Below are positions 24,443 through 32,169 of a stretch of DNA of 64,000 bases, piece after piece. A program made the translations under genes and the position numbers. Source of the stretch: Xanthobacter sp. NM-25 (lineage in GTDB: Bacteria > Pseudomonadota > Alphaproteobacteria > Rhizobiales > Xanthobacteraceae). Each line of letters opens with the position of its first letter. The first letter of the stretch is position 1. Below the pieces are notes generated by a model. It worked only from the letters and a program-made list of their open reading frames with translations. It was not told the origin of the DNA and did no database searches. Location of the stretch: assembly GCF_022138605.1 (NCBI RefSeq), contig NZ_JACBFS010000002.1, positions 186,001 through 250,000 on the forward strand, in the 5' to 3' direction.

Positions 24443-25707
24443 GCCGACATCATCCTCTTCCACATCTGATAGGCGGCGCGCATACCGGTCTCGGCGCTCA
24501 CGTCCCCCTTCGGCAGCCCGCTTTCGGCGGGGGTCTCCTGGCCCAAGCCGCGGTTGACCATGAGCGGAAGGTCCGGCCCGCCCTGCACGCCCCGCTGCAC
24601 CCGTTCCCAGGCTTCCGCATCGTCGGGGCTGCCGAAGCCCATGGGGCCCTGAAAATGCTCGTGCAGACGCAGCCGCGCGCGGTTGCCCGCCTCCGGCCCG
24701 CCATCCATGCCGATGGCGATGTGCCGGACCTCGGTCTCATTCACCGAGATGGGCCGCAGAATGCGGAAGAAGGCCATCGAGCAGGCGGCATTGGGGAACA
24801 GGTTCACGTTGAAGCCGGAGCCGCCCACCGCACGCACGATGCGTCGCACCTCCTGCGGGGTGTGGGTCTTGGCGAGCTCGGTGGCGAGCGGCGCGAAGCG
24901 ATCGGGGATCGGCGCATCGAGATTGGCCTCGAGGTCGATCAGCTCGGGGATCATGACCATCACCGAATGGCCATTGCCCAGATCCTCCACGAAACCCGCA
25001 CCACCGAGGAAGGTGAAGGTTTCTTCCGCCTGCTTGTCGAGGGACTCGATGAAGGGGCGATGGACGATGGGGAAATGGTAGGCGTCGGTGGTGTTCTCCA
25101 GCTGGATCTTCCAATTGCCGGGGAAGCGGAAGCGATGCTCGCCATTGGTCTTCACCGGATAGCCCGCGCCCTGCTTCATGAACAGGTCGATCCAGGGCTT
25201 GGCATGGCCGAGATAATCGGAGAGCGATTCCATCTCATCGTTGAAGGTCGCGAACACCAGGCCCTGGTATTCTTCGACCCGCAGCGACTTGAGGCCCAGA
25301 CCCTTCTTGTCGAAATCCGCGTTGTAGCCTTCCGGATAGGGCACGCCGCGCAGCATGCCATCCTGGCCATAGCTCCAGCCGTGATAGGGGCAGACCAGGC
25401 TCGGGGCGTTGCCCTTGCGATGCTCGCACACGGTGGCACCGCGATGGCGGCAGCGGTTCACCAGCACATGAAGCTGGCCCTTGCGGTCACGGGTGACCAC
25501 CACCGGCTGCAGCCCCACATAGGAGGTGACGAAATCGCCGGGATTGGGCACCTCGCTGGTGTGGGCCACCCAGACCCAGGTGCGGGAGAAGATCTGCTCC
25601 ATCTCGGCGGCGAAGATGGCGGGATCCGTATACATGGCCGTTTCGACCCGATCCGGCAGAACGAGATCGGACATGGGGCGGCCTGAGGCGAGCCTCGGCG
25701 CGGTCAT
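24439..25707 (-). CDS. iacC: Rieske aromatic-ring-hydroxylating dioxygenase alpha subunit, IacC-like
   Basis: The 422-residue protein has a Rieske centre CRHRGATVCEH...CPYHGWSYG (around residues 85-110). The catalytic domain has the mononuclear-iron motif NTTDAYHFPIVH, with an Asp in the electron-bridge position. ATG 25707 has an excellent site (GGAGG, 7 nt). In the iac route a Rieske oxygenase acts on oxindole-acetate-type intermediates on the way to catechol; here that is inferred from the matching neighbours. It is translationally close to the amidase gene upstream, whose stop overlaps this ribosome-binding site. Confidence 0.87.
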   Translation of the reverse strand: MTAPRLASGRPMSDLVLPDRVETAMYTDPAIFAAEMEQIFSRTWVWVAHTSEVPNPGDFVTSYVGLQPVVVTRDRKGQLHVLVNRCRHRGATVCEHRKGNAPSLVCPYHGWSYGQDGMLRGVPYPEGYNADFDKKGLGLKSLRVEEYQGLVFATFNDEMESLSDYLGHAKPWIDLFMKQGAGYPVKTNGEHRFRFPGNWKIQLENTTDAYHFPIVHRPFIESLDKQAEETFTFLGGAGFVEDLGNGHSVMVMIPELIDLEANLDAPIPDRFAPLATELAKTHTPQEVRRIVRAVGGSGFNVNLFPNAACSMAFFRILRPISVNETEVRHIAIGMDGGPEAGNRARLRLHEHFQGPMGFGSPDDAEAWERVQRGVQGGPDLPLMVNRGLGQETPAESGLPKGDVSAETGMRAAYQMWKRMMSA

Positions 25708-25710
25708 TGG

Positions 25711-26937
25711 TCAATCCTCCTTCAGGTATGTCTGGGTCCGCAGGCCGGGGCCCGGAATGCGGTCTGAGGGCAGATGGGCGGCGAGCCATTCGGCGATGGC
25801 GCACAGCCGCGCGTCGTCGCCCTTGCGCCCCACCAGCTGGATGCCGGCGGGCAGGCCCTCGGCGGTCAGCACCGGCACGGTGAGCGCCGGATGGCCGGTG
25901 AGATTGAAGGCGCGGACAAAGCGTGTGATGGCGATGGCCCCCCGCGCATCCCCCGCATCCACGAGGCGCGGGGGCACGTCGGGCATGGTGGGCAACACCA
26001 GCGCATCCACGCCCGCCAGCGCCGCATCCACCGCATCGGAGACCTGTGCGCGCACGACATTGGCGGCCGCGACCATTTCAGCCGTGGTCTCGCCCGCGGC
26101 GATGATGCGCTGGCGCACGTCCGGCCCCATGGCCTCGGACTGGGTCAACGGCCCGAAGGCGGCCCAGTTCTCGGCATTGATGATGGTGAGCCCCGCGTCA
26201 TAGGCGGCATCGAGGCCCACCACGGCGGCGGAAACCTGTTCAACCCCGGCATCGGCAAGCGCCGCCTCCACCGCCCGCGCAACGGAGGGCGACGCTTCAA
26301 CCTCAAGCACACCGAAACGGGGCGCGTGATCGAGCGTCAGGGGCGTGAAGGTCGGATCGATGAACGCCATGGCGCGGGTCAGCGTCGGCGCATCGGCGGC
26401 GAAGGGGCCTACGCAATCCAGAGAAGAGCGCTCCGGCGCCACGCCCGCCCGGCTCACCCGGCCGAAGGTCGGCTTCAGGCCGAACACGCCGCAGCAGCAG
26501 GCCGGAATGCGCACCGAACCGCCGGTGTCGGTACCCAAAGCGAAGTCGGCGAGCCCCGCCGCTACCGATGCTGCCGATCCCGAGGAGGAACCGCCCGGCA
26601 CCCGATCCGGGAACAGCGGGTTGAGCGCAGTTCCGGTGTGGGGATTGACCCCCGTCACGCCAAAGGCGAGCTCGTGCAGATTGGCCTTGCCGATGATGTG
26701 GCAGCCAGCCGCGAGCACCCGTTCCACCACCGCGGCGTTCACCGCCGCCGCTGGCGCATCCGCAAACACCGGGCTGCCGGCGCGGGTGGGCCAGCCGGCG
26801 ATGTCGATAGTGTCCTTGACCGCCACCCGCAGGCCATCCCCGCCGAGATCGAGGGGCATGACCAGGATGTGATCGGCCACCGCATCGGCAAGGGAGATCG
26901 GCGGCGTGGAAACAGAAATGCGCATCGGATCGCTCAT
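25711..26937 (-). CDS. iacH: Amidase signature family enzyme, IacH-like
   Basis: The 408-residue protein has the Ser-cisSer-Lys triad of amidases: Lys in VAVKDTIDIAGWPTRAGS and the serines in PGGSSSGSAASVAAGLADFALGTDTGGSVRIPA. The family hydrolyses amide bonds. In iac-type auxin degradation IacH is thought to open a ring amide or act on an amide intermediate. It lies 18 bp behind the flavin reductase gene. Without context it could equally be a GatA-like or allophanate-type hydrolase, but no other subunits are nearby. Confidence 0.83.
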   Translation of the reverse strand: MSDPMRISVSTPPISLADAVADHILVMPLDLGGDGLRVAVKDTIDIAGWPTRAGSPVFADAPAAAVNAAVVERVLAAGCHIIGKANLHELAFGVTGVNPHTGTALNPLFPDRVPGGSSSGSAASVAAGLADFALGTDTGGSVRIPACCCGVFGLKPTFGRVSRAGVAPERSSLDCVGPFAADAPTLTRAMAFIDPTFTPLTLDHAPRFGVLEVEASPSVARAVEAALADAGVEQVSAAVVGLDAAYDAGLTIINAENWAAFGPLTQSEAMGPDVRQRIIAAGETTAEMVAAANVVRAQVSDAVDAALAGVDALVLPTMPDVPPRLVDAGDARGAIAITRFVRAFNLTGHPALTVPVLTAEGLPAGIQLVGRKGDDARLCAIAEWLAAHLPSDRIPGPGLRTQTYLKED

Positions 26938-26955
26938 GGTCGGGTGGGCGCGGGC

Positions 26956-27450
26956 TCAGGCCGGCACGGCGGTTGGAAGGGCGTGATAGCGGCGGTCGAA
27001 ATAGATCAGCCCGCCACTCGGGCCACCGAGCCGCACGGCCTTCACCTCGGCGAAGAACACCGTGTGGCTGCCCACCTCGTGCATGTCGGCGATGGCGCAA
27101 TCGAAGGCCGCGACGGCACCGGCCAGCACCGGGCTGTCGGTGGCCAGCGTCTCCCACGCCCCTCGGGCGTAGCGCGCCTCCATATCCAGCGCGCGATCGG
27201 CAAAGGCGGCGGACAGGTCCTGCTGCTGCGCACCCAGGACGTTGACGCACAACACCTTGTTCTCACGGAAGAAACGATGCGAGAACGACGACCGGTTCTG
27301 GCACACGAGCAAGGTGGGCGGCTGGTCGGTCACGCTCGACACGGCGGTGGCGGTGAAGCCGGCCCGCCCCGCCGCGCCATCGGTGGTGATGACGCTCACG
27401 GCGCTGCCGAGAAGCGCCATGCCGTCGCGAAAGTGCTGAATTTCGATCAT
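26956..27450 (-). CDS. iacG: Flavin reductase (FMN-binding split barrel), IacG-like
   Basis: From ATG 27450, seven bases after GGAGG, the product is 164 residues. This is the size of stand-alone flavin reductases such as HpaC. The fold motif is seen in FRDGMALLGSAVSVITTDGAAGRAGFTATAVSSVTDQPPTLLVCQN, and GSHTVFFAEVKAV closes the domain. It should supply reduced flavin to the IacA-type monooxygenases. It sits between the SDR and amidase genes, as expected for iacG. Confidence 0.85.
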   Translation of the reverse strand: MIEIQHFRDGMALLGSAVSVITTDGAAGRAGFTATAVSSVTDQPPTLLVCQNRSSFSHRFFRENKVLCVNVLGAQQQDLSAAFADRALDMEARYARGAWETLATDSPVLAGAVAAFDCAIADMHEVGSHTVFFAEVKAVRLGGPSGGLIYFDRRYHALPTAVPA

Positions 27451-27466
27451 CATCGCCCTCCGCCAC

Positions 27467-28207
27467 TCAGCGCATGAAAATGCCGCCGTTGATGTCCCAG
27501 GCCGCGCCGGTGACAAACGAGGCTTCCGGCGCCGCCAGCTTCACCACGATGTCGGCCACATAAACGGGATCGCCGAGCCGCTTCACGGGAATGGTGTCGA
27601 CGATCCTGGCGAGCCGCTCCGCCGGCACCGCGGCGTGCACCGAGGGCAGATCCATGGGGCCCGGCGCCACCGCATTCACCGTGACGTTGGACGCCCCAAG
27701 CTCGCGGGCGAAGATCTTGGTGAGGGTCAGGATGCCGGACTTCGAGGAAGCATAATGCGCGCCCGAAGCGGTGCCGCCGTTCTGTCCGGCGAGGGAGGCG
27801 AGATTGACGATGCGGCCATAGCCGCAGCTGGCGAAATAGGCCCCGAACACCTGGCAGCCCAGAAACGCGCCGCGCAGATTGACAGTGATGACCTGATCGA
27901 ATTCTTCCGGCGTGATTTGCATCACCGGTGTCGTGGGGGTGATGGCGGCATTGTTCACCGCCACCTGCAGCCCGCCCCACTTGGCCCGCACCGCTGCGAG
28001 CGCCGCCTCGAAATCGGCCTTGCGCGTCACGTCCAGGGCAAGGGCCACGGCGGTTTCGCCCGTGGGGTCGAGCTCCGCCGCCACCGTGCCTACCGCATCG
28101 GCCATGCGGTCGGTGACCGCCACCGCGTAACCGGCGGCATGCAGCCGGCCGGCGATCACCCGACCAAGCCCCTGTGCCGCTCCGGTCACAAGCGCAACCT
28201 GCTTCAT
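27467..28207 (-). CDS. iacE: SDR-family oxidoreductase, IacE-like
   Basis: From ATG 28207, behind CAGGGGTGCACG, the product is 246 residues. It shows the classical SDR pattern: TGAAQGLGR cofactor loop, NNAAIT, catalytic Ser region and YASSK (Tyr/Lys pair). In iac clusters IacE is needed with IacA in the first oxidation steps of indole-3-acetate, probably acting on a hydroxylated or oxindole intermediate with NAD(P). The 225 bp between it and the gene upstream hold the conserved block B, so it probably starts its own transcript. Confidence 0.82.
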   Translation of the reverse strand: MKQVALVTGAAQGLGRVIAGRLHAAGYAVAVTDRMADAVGTVAAELDPTGETAVALALDVTRKADFEAALAAVRAKWGGLQVAVNNAAITPTTPVMQITPEEFDQVITVNLRGAFLGCQVFGAYFASCGYGRIVNLASLAGQNGGTASGAHYASSKSGILTLTKIFARELGASNVTVNAVAPGPMDLPSVHAAVPAERLARIVDTIPVKRLGDPVYVADIVVKLAAPEASFVTGAAWDINGGIFMR

Positions 28208-28313
28208 CGTGCACCCCTGAGGAAGATGAGAACTGCTCATGGCCGCCCGGCCCCGCTTGATCGGGCCGGGCTTTGACGCCGCGCGGACACCGCGCCGCCC
28301 CCTTTGGCGTTCT

Positions 28314-28401
28314 GCTTTTGATGGAGATCAAAGCAGAGCCGCTTTTAATTCGTCCAATTTATTTTTGTAATTATCACTATGAATTCTACGCATTCACATG
28401 C
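28314..28401 (-). promoter_or_regulatory. Conserved upstream block B before the iacE operon
   Basis: This block repeats block A (22687-22774) base for base at about three-quarters identity with no gaps. It shares GATAAT (28375-28370 on the minus strand) in place of TATAAT, ATTGGACGAATT, and TTGAT-N4-ATCAA (28318-28331). The last is flanked by CTGCTTT/AAAGCAG arms. The ATG of iacE lies 107 bp beyond. The block marks a second promoter inside the auxin locus. The regulator is unknown; FNR/FixK, MarR or LysR types are candidates. Confidence 0.62.
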
Positions 28402-28432
28402 GCGCACTGCACCCTTGGCGACCACTGTGCCG

Positions 28433-28792
28433 TCAGGCCGGAACCACCAGTTCGCGCCCGATGCGGGCCTGAATCCGGCAGTATTTCCAGAGCTTGTAGG
28501 TGCCATCGCCCACCGGCGTGGTGCGCACCAGATTGCAGGCCGCAACCACCGCCTCATAATCCGGCATGTCGGCCATCAGATAAGTGGTCCATGGCCAGGA
28601 TTCGGAGGGGCCGACCATGGTCTGATCATCGTCCAGATTGCCGATGATGGTCGCTCCGGGGATGCCGGCGATGCCGTTCCACATCTCGCTGAAGGCACGC
28701 CATACGTCCTTGGCCTCAGCCGTATCGGCATTGAAGAAATTCTGGCCAATCCCGAAGCAGAACAGGGTCCGCAGGGGCTTCTTCTCGCTCAT
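28433..28792 (-). CDS. iacB: Small conserved protein, IacB-like
   Basis: This 119-residue protein starts at ATG 28792 after CACGGAGACTG. It has no signal peptide or membrane span. The centre (PSESWPWTTYLMADMPDYEAVVAACNLVRTTPVG) looks like a compact alpha/beta dimeric-barrel protein. Its position directly behind the IacA gene and its size match iacB, a small protein of unproven role in auxin clusters. I infer the family from context more than from a motif. A monooxygenase-associated or product-handling role is possible. Confidence 0.6.
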   Translation of the reverse strand: MSEKKPLRTLFCFGIGQNFFNADTAEAKDVWRAFSEMWNGIAGIPGATIIGNLDDDQTMVGPSESWPWTTYLMADMPDYEAVVAACNLVRTTPVGDGTYKLWKYCRIQARIGRELVVPA

Positions 28793-28813
28793 CACAGTCT
28801 CCGTGGGCTGAAT

Positions 28814-29974
28814 TCAAAGGTAGCCGGGGGTCGGGGCGTGGCCGAACAGCATAGCGCCCGCGTTCTGGTAAGTGATCTCGCCCATGAAGGCGTGCTGGGT
28901 GACCATCTGCGCATCGCGCACCTGCATGGCAATTGGGCTCGCCTCGTAGACGCCCGTCATGCCCGCCACCATCTGCGCCCGGCGCGTCACCTCCGCCGCC
29001 ACACGGGTAGCGTGGGTGGAGGACAGGCGCAGCATGCTGATGGCGTCGTCGGAAGCGCTCTCGGCGTGGTCGAGCGCCTCCCAGGCGATGGCGATGGCCT
29101 CATAGAACCAGGCACGCGCGGCGCGCAGCTCAGCCTCCGCCTTGGCCATCTCCAACTGCACATAGACCCGGTCACCCAGGGTCGGCGCTCCGGTCACAGA
29201 GGCGCGCCCCCTGGCGAGGTTCACCACCTCATCCAGCGCCGCCCGCGCCACGCCGAGCCCCACCACGGAAAGCACCTGCGCGGCAAATGCCAGCGCCGGG
29301 TAGCGATAGAGCTTCTCGTCGAGGGATGACTTGCCGCCGCGCACGAAAGTCCACTCCTCCGGCACCACCACATCCTCGACAATGAGATCGTGGCTGCCTG
29401 TGCCGGCGAGGCCCGCCACCTCCCAATTGGGCTCGATGCGGGCTTTGGCCCGGTCCATCACCGCCATGCGCGGCAGTTCCTGGGTGTCGCCGGAGCTGGG
29501 CAGGATGCCCACCCCCACCACATCGGCTCCCATGCAGCCGCTGGCAAAGCTCCAGCGCCCCGAAACCTTGAGCCCGCCCGGCACCCGCTGCGCCGGACGC
29601 GGCGGGAAGATGCCGCCGGCGAACACCAGATCCACCGAGCGGGCGTAGAGCGCCTTCAAGGTCTCCAGCGGCAAGGCTGAAAGATAGACGCCGCCGATGC
29701 CGAAGCTTGCCACCCAACCGGCGGAGCCATCCGCATGGGCGATGCTCTCGATGAGCTGGCAGAATTGCGCCGGCGAAAGCTCCGAACCACCGAAGCGGCG
29801 CGCCACCAGGGCGCGATAGATGCCGCGCTGGCGAAAGCCTTCGACAACGTCCTGCGAAATGAATTTCTGGCGCTCGAATTCTTTGCGCCGGCCGCGGATC
29901 TGCGCGAGGAACTCCGGCCACGCGGGCGCACCGGCATCCTGCATCCTCTGCTCTGGAAGGACGATCTTGCTCAT
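28814..29974 (-). CDS. iacA: IacA-like flavin-dependent monooxygenase (indole-3-acetate oxidation)
   Basis: This 386-residue protein has the acyl-CoA-dehydrogenase-type fold of two-component flavin oxygenases: GSAGWVASFGIGGVYLSALP, GGLKVSGRWSFASGCMGADV and a helical C-terminal half. It is followed by iacB, then iacE, iacG, iacH, iacC, iacD and iacF homologues, which supports assignment as iacA, the first auxin-oxidising step with FADH2/FMNH2. A second paralogue lies at 21476. ATG 29974 lacks a clear ribosome-binding site, which may mean weak or regulated initiation. The 840 bp upstream contain several candidate control elements. Confidence 0.75.
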   Translation of the reverse strand: MSKIVLPEQRMQDAGAPAWPEFLAQIRGRRKEFERQKFISQDVVEGFRQRGIYRALVARRFGGSELSPAQFCQLIESIAHADGSAGWVASFGIGGVYLSALPLETLKALYARSVDLVFAGGIFPPRPAQRVPGGLKVSGRWSFASGCMGADVVGVGILPSSGDTQELPRMAVMDRAKARIEPNWEVAGLAGTGSHDLIVEDVVVPEEWTFVRGGKSSLDEKLYRYPALAFAAQVLSVVGLGVARAALDEVVNLARGRASVTGAPTLGDRVYVQLEMAKAEAELRAARAWFYEAIAIAWEALDHAESASDDAISMLRLSSTHATRVAAEVTRRAQMVAGMTGVYEASPIAMQVRDAQMVTQHAFMGEITYQNAGAMLFGHAPTPGYL

Positions 29975-30212
29975 TCTACTGAAAACCCCACCTCTCGCCC
30001 GATCCCGGCAAGACCATGACGCGCATGGGCTTTGCCAGCCGGGCGGACAGGCCTCGTGAAGTGAGCTGACGGCAGGGCGCAGCCACGCGAGCGCAACGGC
30101 GTGCGCACCACGTGTGGAGAGCCATTCGGCAGTTCGTCTTCGGGATGTCCTGACGTCCGGGAGGAAGCGCGTTGCCCCGCGCCACCCGGCCGCCTCGGGT
30201 TCAAAACTATGC

Positions 30213-30248
30213 GGAAAAAACTTCCATAGTCAAATGATTACGGAAGTT
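30213..30248 (-). terminator. Inverted repeat followed by T-run in the iacA leader (possible attenuator)
   Basis: On the minus strand AACTTCC (30248-30242) pairs with GGAAGTT (30225-30219) across a 16-nt loop, and the run continues as T6. It lies about 240 bp before the iacA start and downstream of the AT-rich promoter-like segment. The loop is large for an intrinsic terminator, so a protein-binding site is an alternative. Confidence 0.35.
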
Positions 30249-30284
30249 CTTTCTGGCGGCATTTGCACCAATTTTCGGCAGGAA

Positions 30285-30370
30285 TTGATCCACATCAACC
30301 CCCACCAGCGACCGGGCGCGCCACGCGAAATATCAGAAAAATTATTACAATACAATTTGTTATGAATTCT
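30285..30370 (-). promoter_or_regulatory. Upstream block C of iacA with TTGAT-N4-ATCAA box
   Basis: TTGATCCACATCAA (30285-30298) is the third perfect TTGAT-N4-ATCAA in the locus. TATGAATTCT (30361-30370) repeats the end of block B exactly. The gap between the two elements is 62 bp here and 46 bp in blocks A and B. The intervening bases are AT-rich but only loosely alike. The order on the minus strand (AT-rich segment, box, gene) is the same as in A and B. Confidence 0.5.
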
Positions 30371-30814
30371 CTCTTCTACCCAGACAGATCTCCGGCGTGG
30401 CTCCGCCGGCGGCAGGAAGCAGGCAGAGCGCTGAAATTGTCGGCGTCGAACAGCTATAAAATGCGCACCCACATTGTGGCGTAACCGTTGCCGCCCGCAG
30501 TCGAATAGGCATTAATAAAAGTCCACACGGTTCCGGGAGAGGGATGTCGGGTCGGCGTCCCTCGCAGCGTTCCGCCACACCCGACCATCGGCCTCCCGGC
30601 CCGCTGGCAGGGTCCGGCAGCGCCGCCTCCCGGGCCGGGAGCAGAGTGACTTTTCTCAACGTTTCCAGGGGTATCGGCTCAAGCGTCGCGGGGTGCGAAC
30701 ACCGGTGGATCGTGTCGCAGGTAGGCCCGTCAACGGACCCGCCGCCGACACCCTCCCCACCGCGCCTGTCGTGACGTCCCTCGCCGGCCCAGTATTTGGT
30801 CAAGGAGAATCAAG

Positions 30815-31960
30815 GTGTCTGCGAAGCGGTTGATGCTTTCGGTCGTATTCGGCATGGCTTGCCTCACCTCAGCGCAGGCTCAGGTGAAGGTGGGCGTGGT
30901 GACGTCTTCCACCGGACCGGTGGCCCTGGTGGGCATTCCCCAGAAGAATACGGTGGCCTTGCTGCCCACTACGGCCGGCGGCCAGACCATCGAATACATC
31001 TCCCTGGATGACGGCAGTGACCCGAGCGCCGCCGTGTCAGCTTTCCGCAAGCTCATCAGCGAGGACAAGGTCGACGCCATTATTGGCCCCTCCGGCACCG
31101 CCTCGGCGGTGGCGGCCCTCGGCTTTGCCGCCGAGGCCGGCGTGCCCATGCTGGCTCCGGTGGGGAGCACCGCGGTCATCCTGCCCATGGATGACAAGAA
31201 GAAATGGGTGTTCAAGACCACCCAGAACGACGAGATCGTCTCGGCAGCCCTCGTCAGGCAGATGGTGAAGGACGGAGTGAAGACCGTCGGCTTCGTGGGC
31301 CCCACCGATCCGTTCGGCGACAACTGGCTGAAGGTGTCTTCCGCCGACGCGCAGAAGTCCGGCATCAAGATTGTCGCCACCGAACGGTTCCAGCGCCAGG
31401 ACACGTCCTTCACCGCCCAGGGCCTGAAGATCCTCTCCAGCCGGCCGGACGCGGTTCTGATCGCCGCGCCCGGCTCGTCTTCGGTGATGCCGCAGACCAC
31501 GCTCTATGATCTCGGCTATCGCGGGAAATACTACCAGACCCACGGCGCCGCCCTTGCCGATTACCTGCGCCTCGGCGGCAAGAAGGTGGAAGGCACCACG
31601 GTCGCGGGTTCGATCATGTTGGTGATGGATCAGGCCTCTGACTCCAATCCGTCCAAGAAAGTGGCGGCCGAATACATGGGCGCCTATGAGAAGAAGTACG
31701 GCTCCAAACCCGCCACCTTCGGGGCCAACGTCTATGACGCAGGCCTGTTGCTGGAGCAGGTGATCCCGGTGGCCCTGAAGGCCGGCGCCCCCGGCACCCC
31801 GGCCTTCCGCGCCGCCTTGCGCGACGCGCTGGAGCAGGTGAAGAACCTGCCGGGCGCCCAGGGCATCTACAATCTCTCGCCCACCGACCACAGCGGCTTT
31901 GACGAGCGCGGCATCGAACTGCTCACCGTCAAGAACGGCCAGTGGGCCCCGCTGAACTGA
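30815..31960 (+). CDS. livK: Liv-type ABC transporter substrate-binding protein
   Basis: The 381-residue protein starts at GTG 30815, seven bases after AAGGAG. A signal peptide of about 22 residues ends at AQA-QV. The mature part has the LivJ/K layout (VKVGVVTSSTGPVALVG, ISEDKVDAIIGPSGTASAVAA, FKTTQNDEIVSAALV). Family members bind branched-chain amino acids, amides or aromatic acids; the setting favours an aromatic acid. A GC-rich hairpin follows the gene and the permease genes come next. It is divergent from iacA across an 840-bp control region. Confidence 0.87.
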   Translation: MSAKRLMLSVVFGMACLTSAQAQVKVGVVTSSTGPVALVGIPQKNTVALLPTTAGGQTIEYISLDDGSDPSAAVSAFRKLISEDKVDAIIGPSGTASAVAALGFAAEAGVPMLAPVGSTAVILPMDDKKKWVFKTTQNDEIVSAALVRQMVKDGVKTVGFVGPTDPFGDNWLKVSSADAQKSGIKIVATERFQRQDTSFTAQGLKILSSRPDAVLIAAPGSSSVMPQTTLYDLGYRGKYYQTHGAALADYLRLGGKKVEGTTVAGSIMLVMDQASDSNPSKKVAAEYMGAYEKKYGSKPATFGANVYDAGLLLEQVIPVALKAGAPGTPAFRAALRDALEQVKNLPGAQGIYNLSPTDHSGFDERGIELLTVKNGQWAPLN

Positions 31961-31983
31961 CGCGATTGATCTCGCGACTTGCG

Positions 31984-32007
31984 GGAGGCTGCCCGTGGGC
32001 GGCCTCC
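31984..32007 (+). other. GC-rich intergenic hairpin after livK
   Basis: GGAGGC (31984-31989) and GCCTCC (32002-32007) enclose an inner GCCC/GGGC pair, giving a stem of about ten base pairs with a tiny loop. There is no T-run. It lies in the 209-bp gap before livH and may stabilise the binding-protein message. Confidence 0.45.
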
Positions 32008-32169
32008 TCCTGACCGACACAGCAAGGTGCAGGGCCGGATCAAGTCATGGGCGCGGCAGCCCCGGCCGATCGGCCACAGGAGCAGGGACATGATGGATTT
32101 CGAGCGGGCCGGCCCCGCCACGGGCGTGCCATGCCCGGATGCGGCCGGATGCAGGGAGGCCCGCGCGGC

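Larger units (their letters stand above)
29975..30814. other. 840-bp divergent regulatory region between iacA and livK
   Basis: This is the longest stretch without a gene in the window. It holds a minus-strand inverted repeat with a T-run (30213-30248), a TTGAT-N4-ATCAA box (30285-30298) and an AT-rich segment to about 30370 ending in TATGAATTCT. A plus-strand stretch near 30450-30510 has TATAAA and ATTAATAAAA but no convincing -35. Both iacA (minus) and the GTG start of livK (plus) are served from here. No open frame in it looks coding. The roughly 240 bp leader before iacA is unusually long for this genome. Confidence 0.6.
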
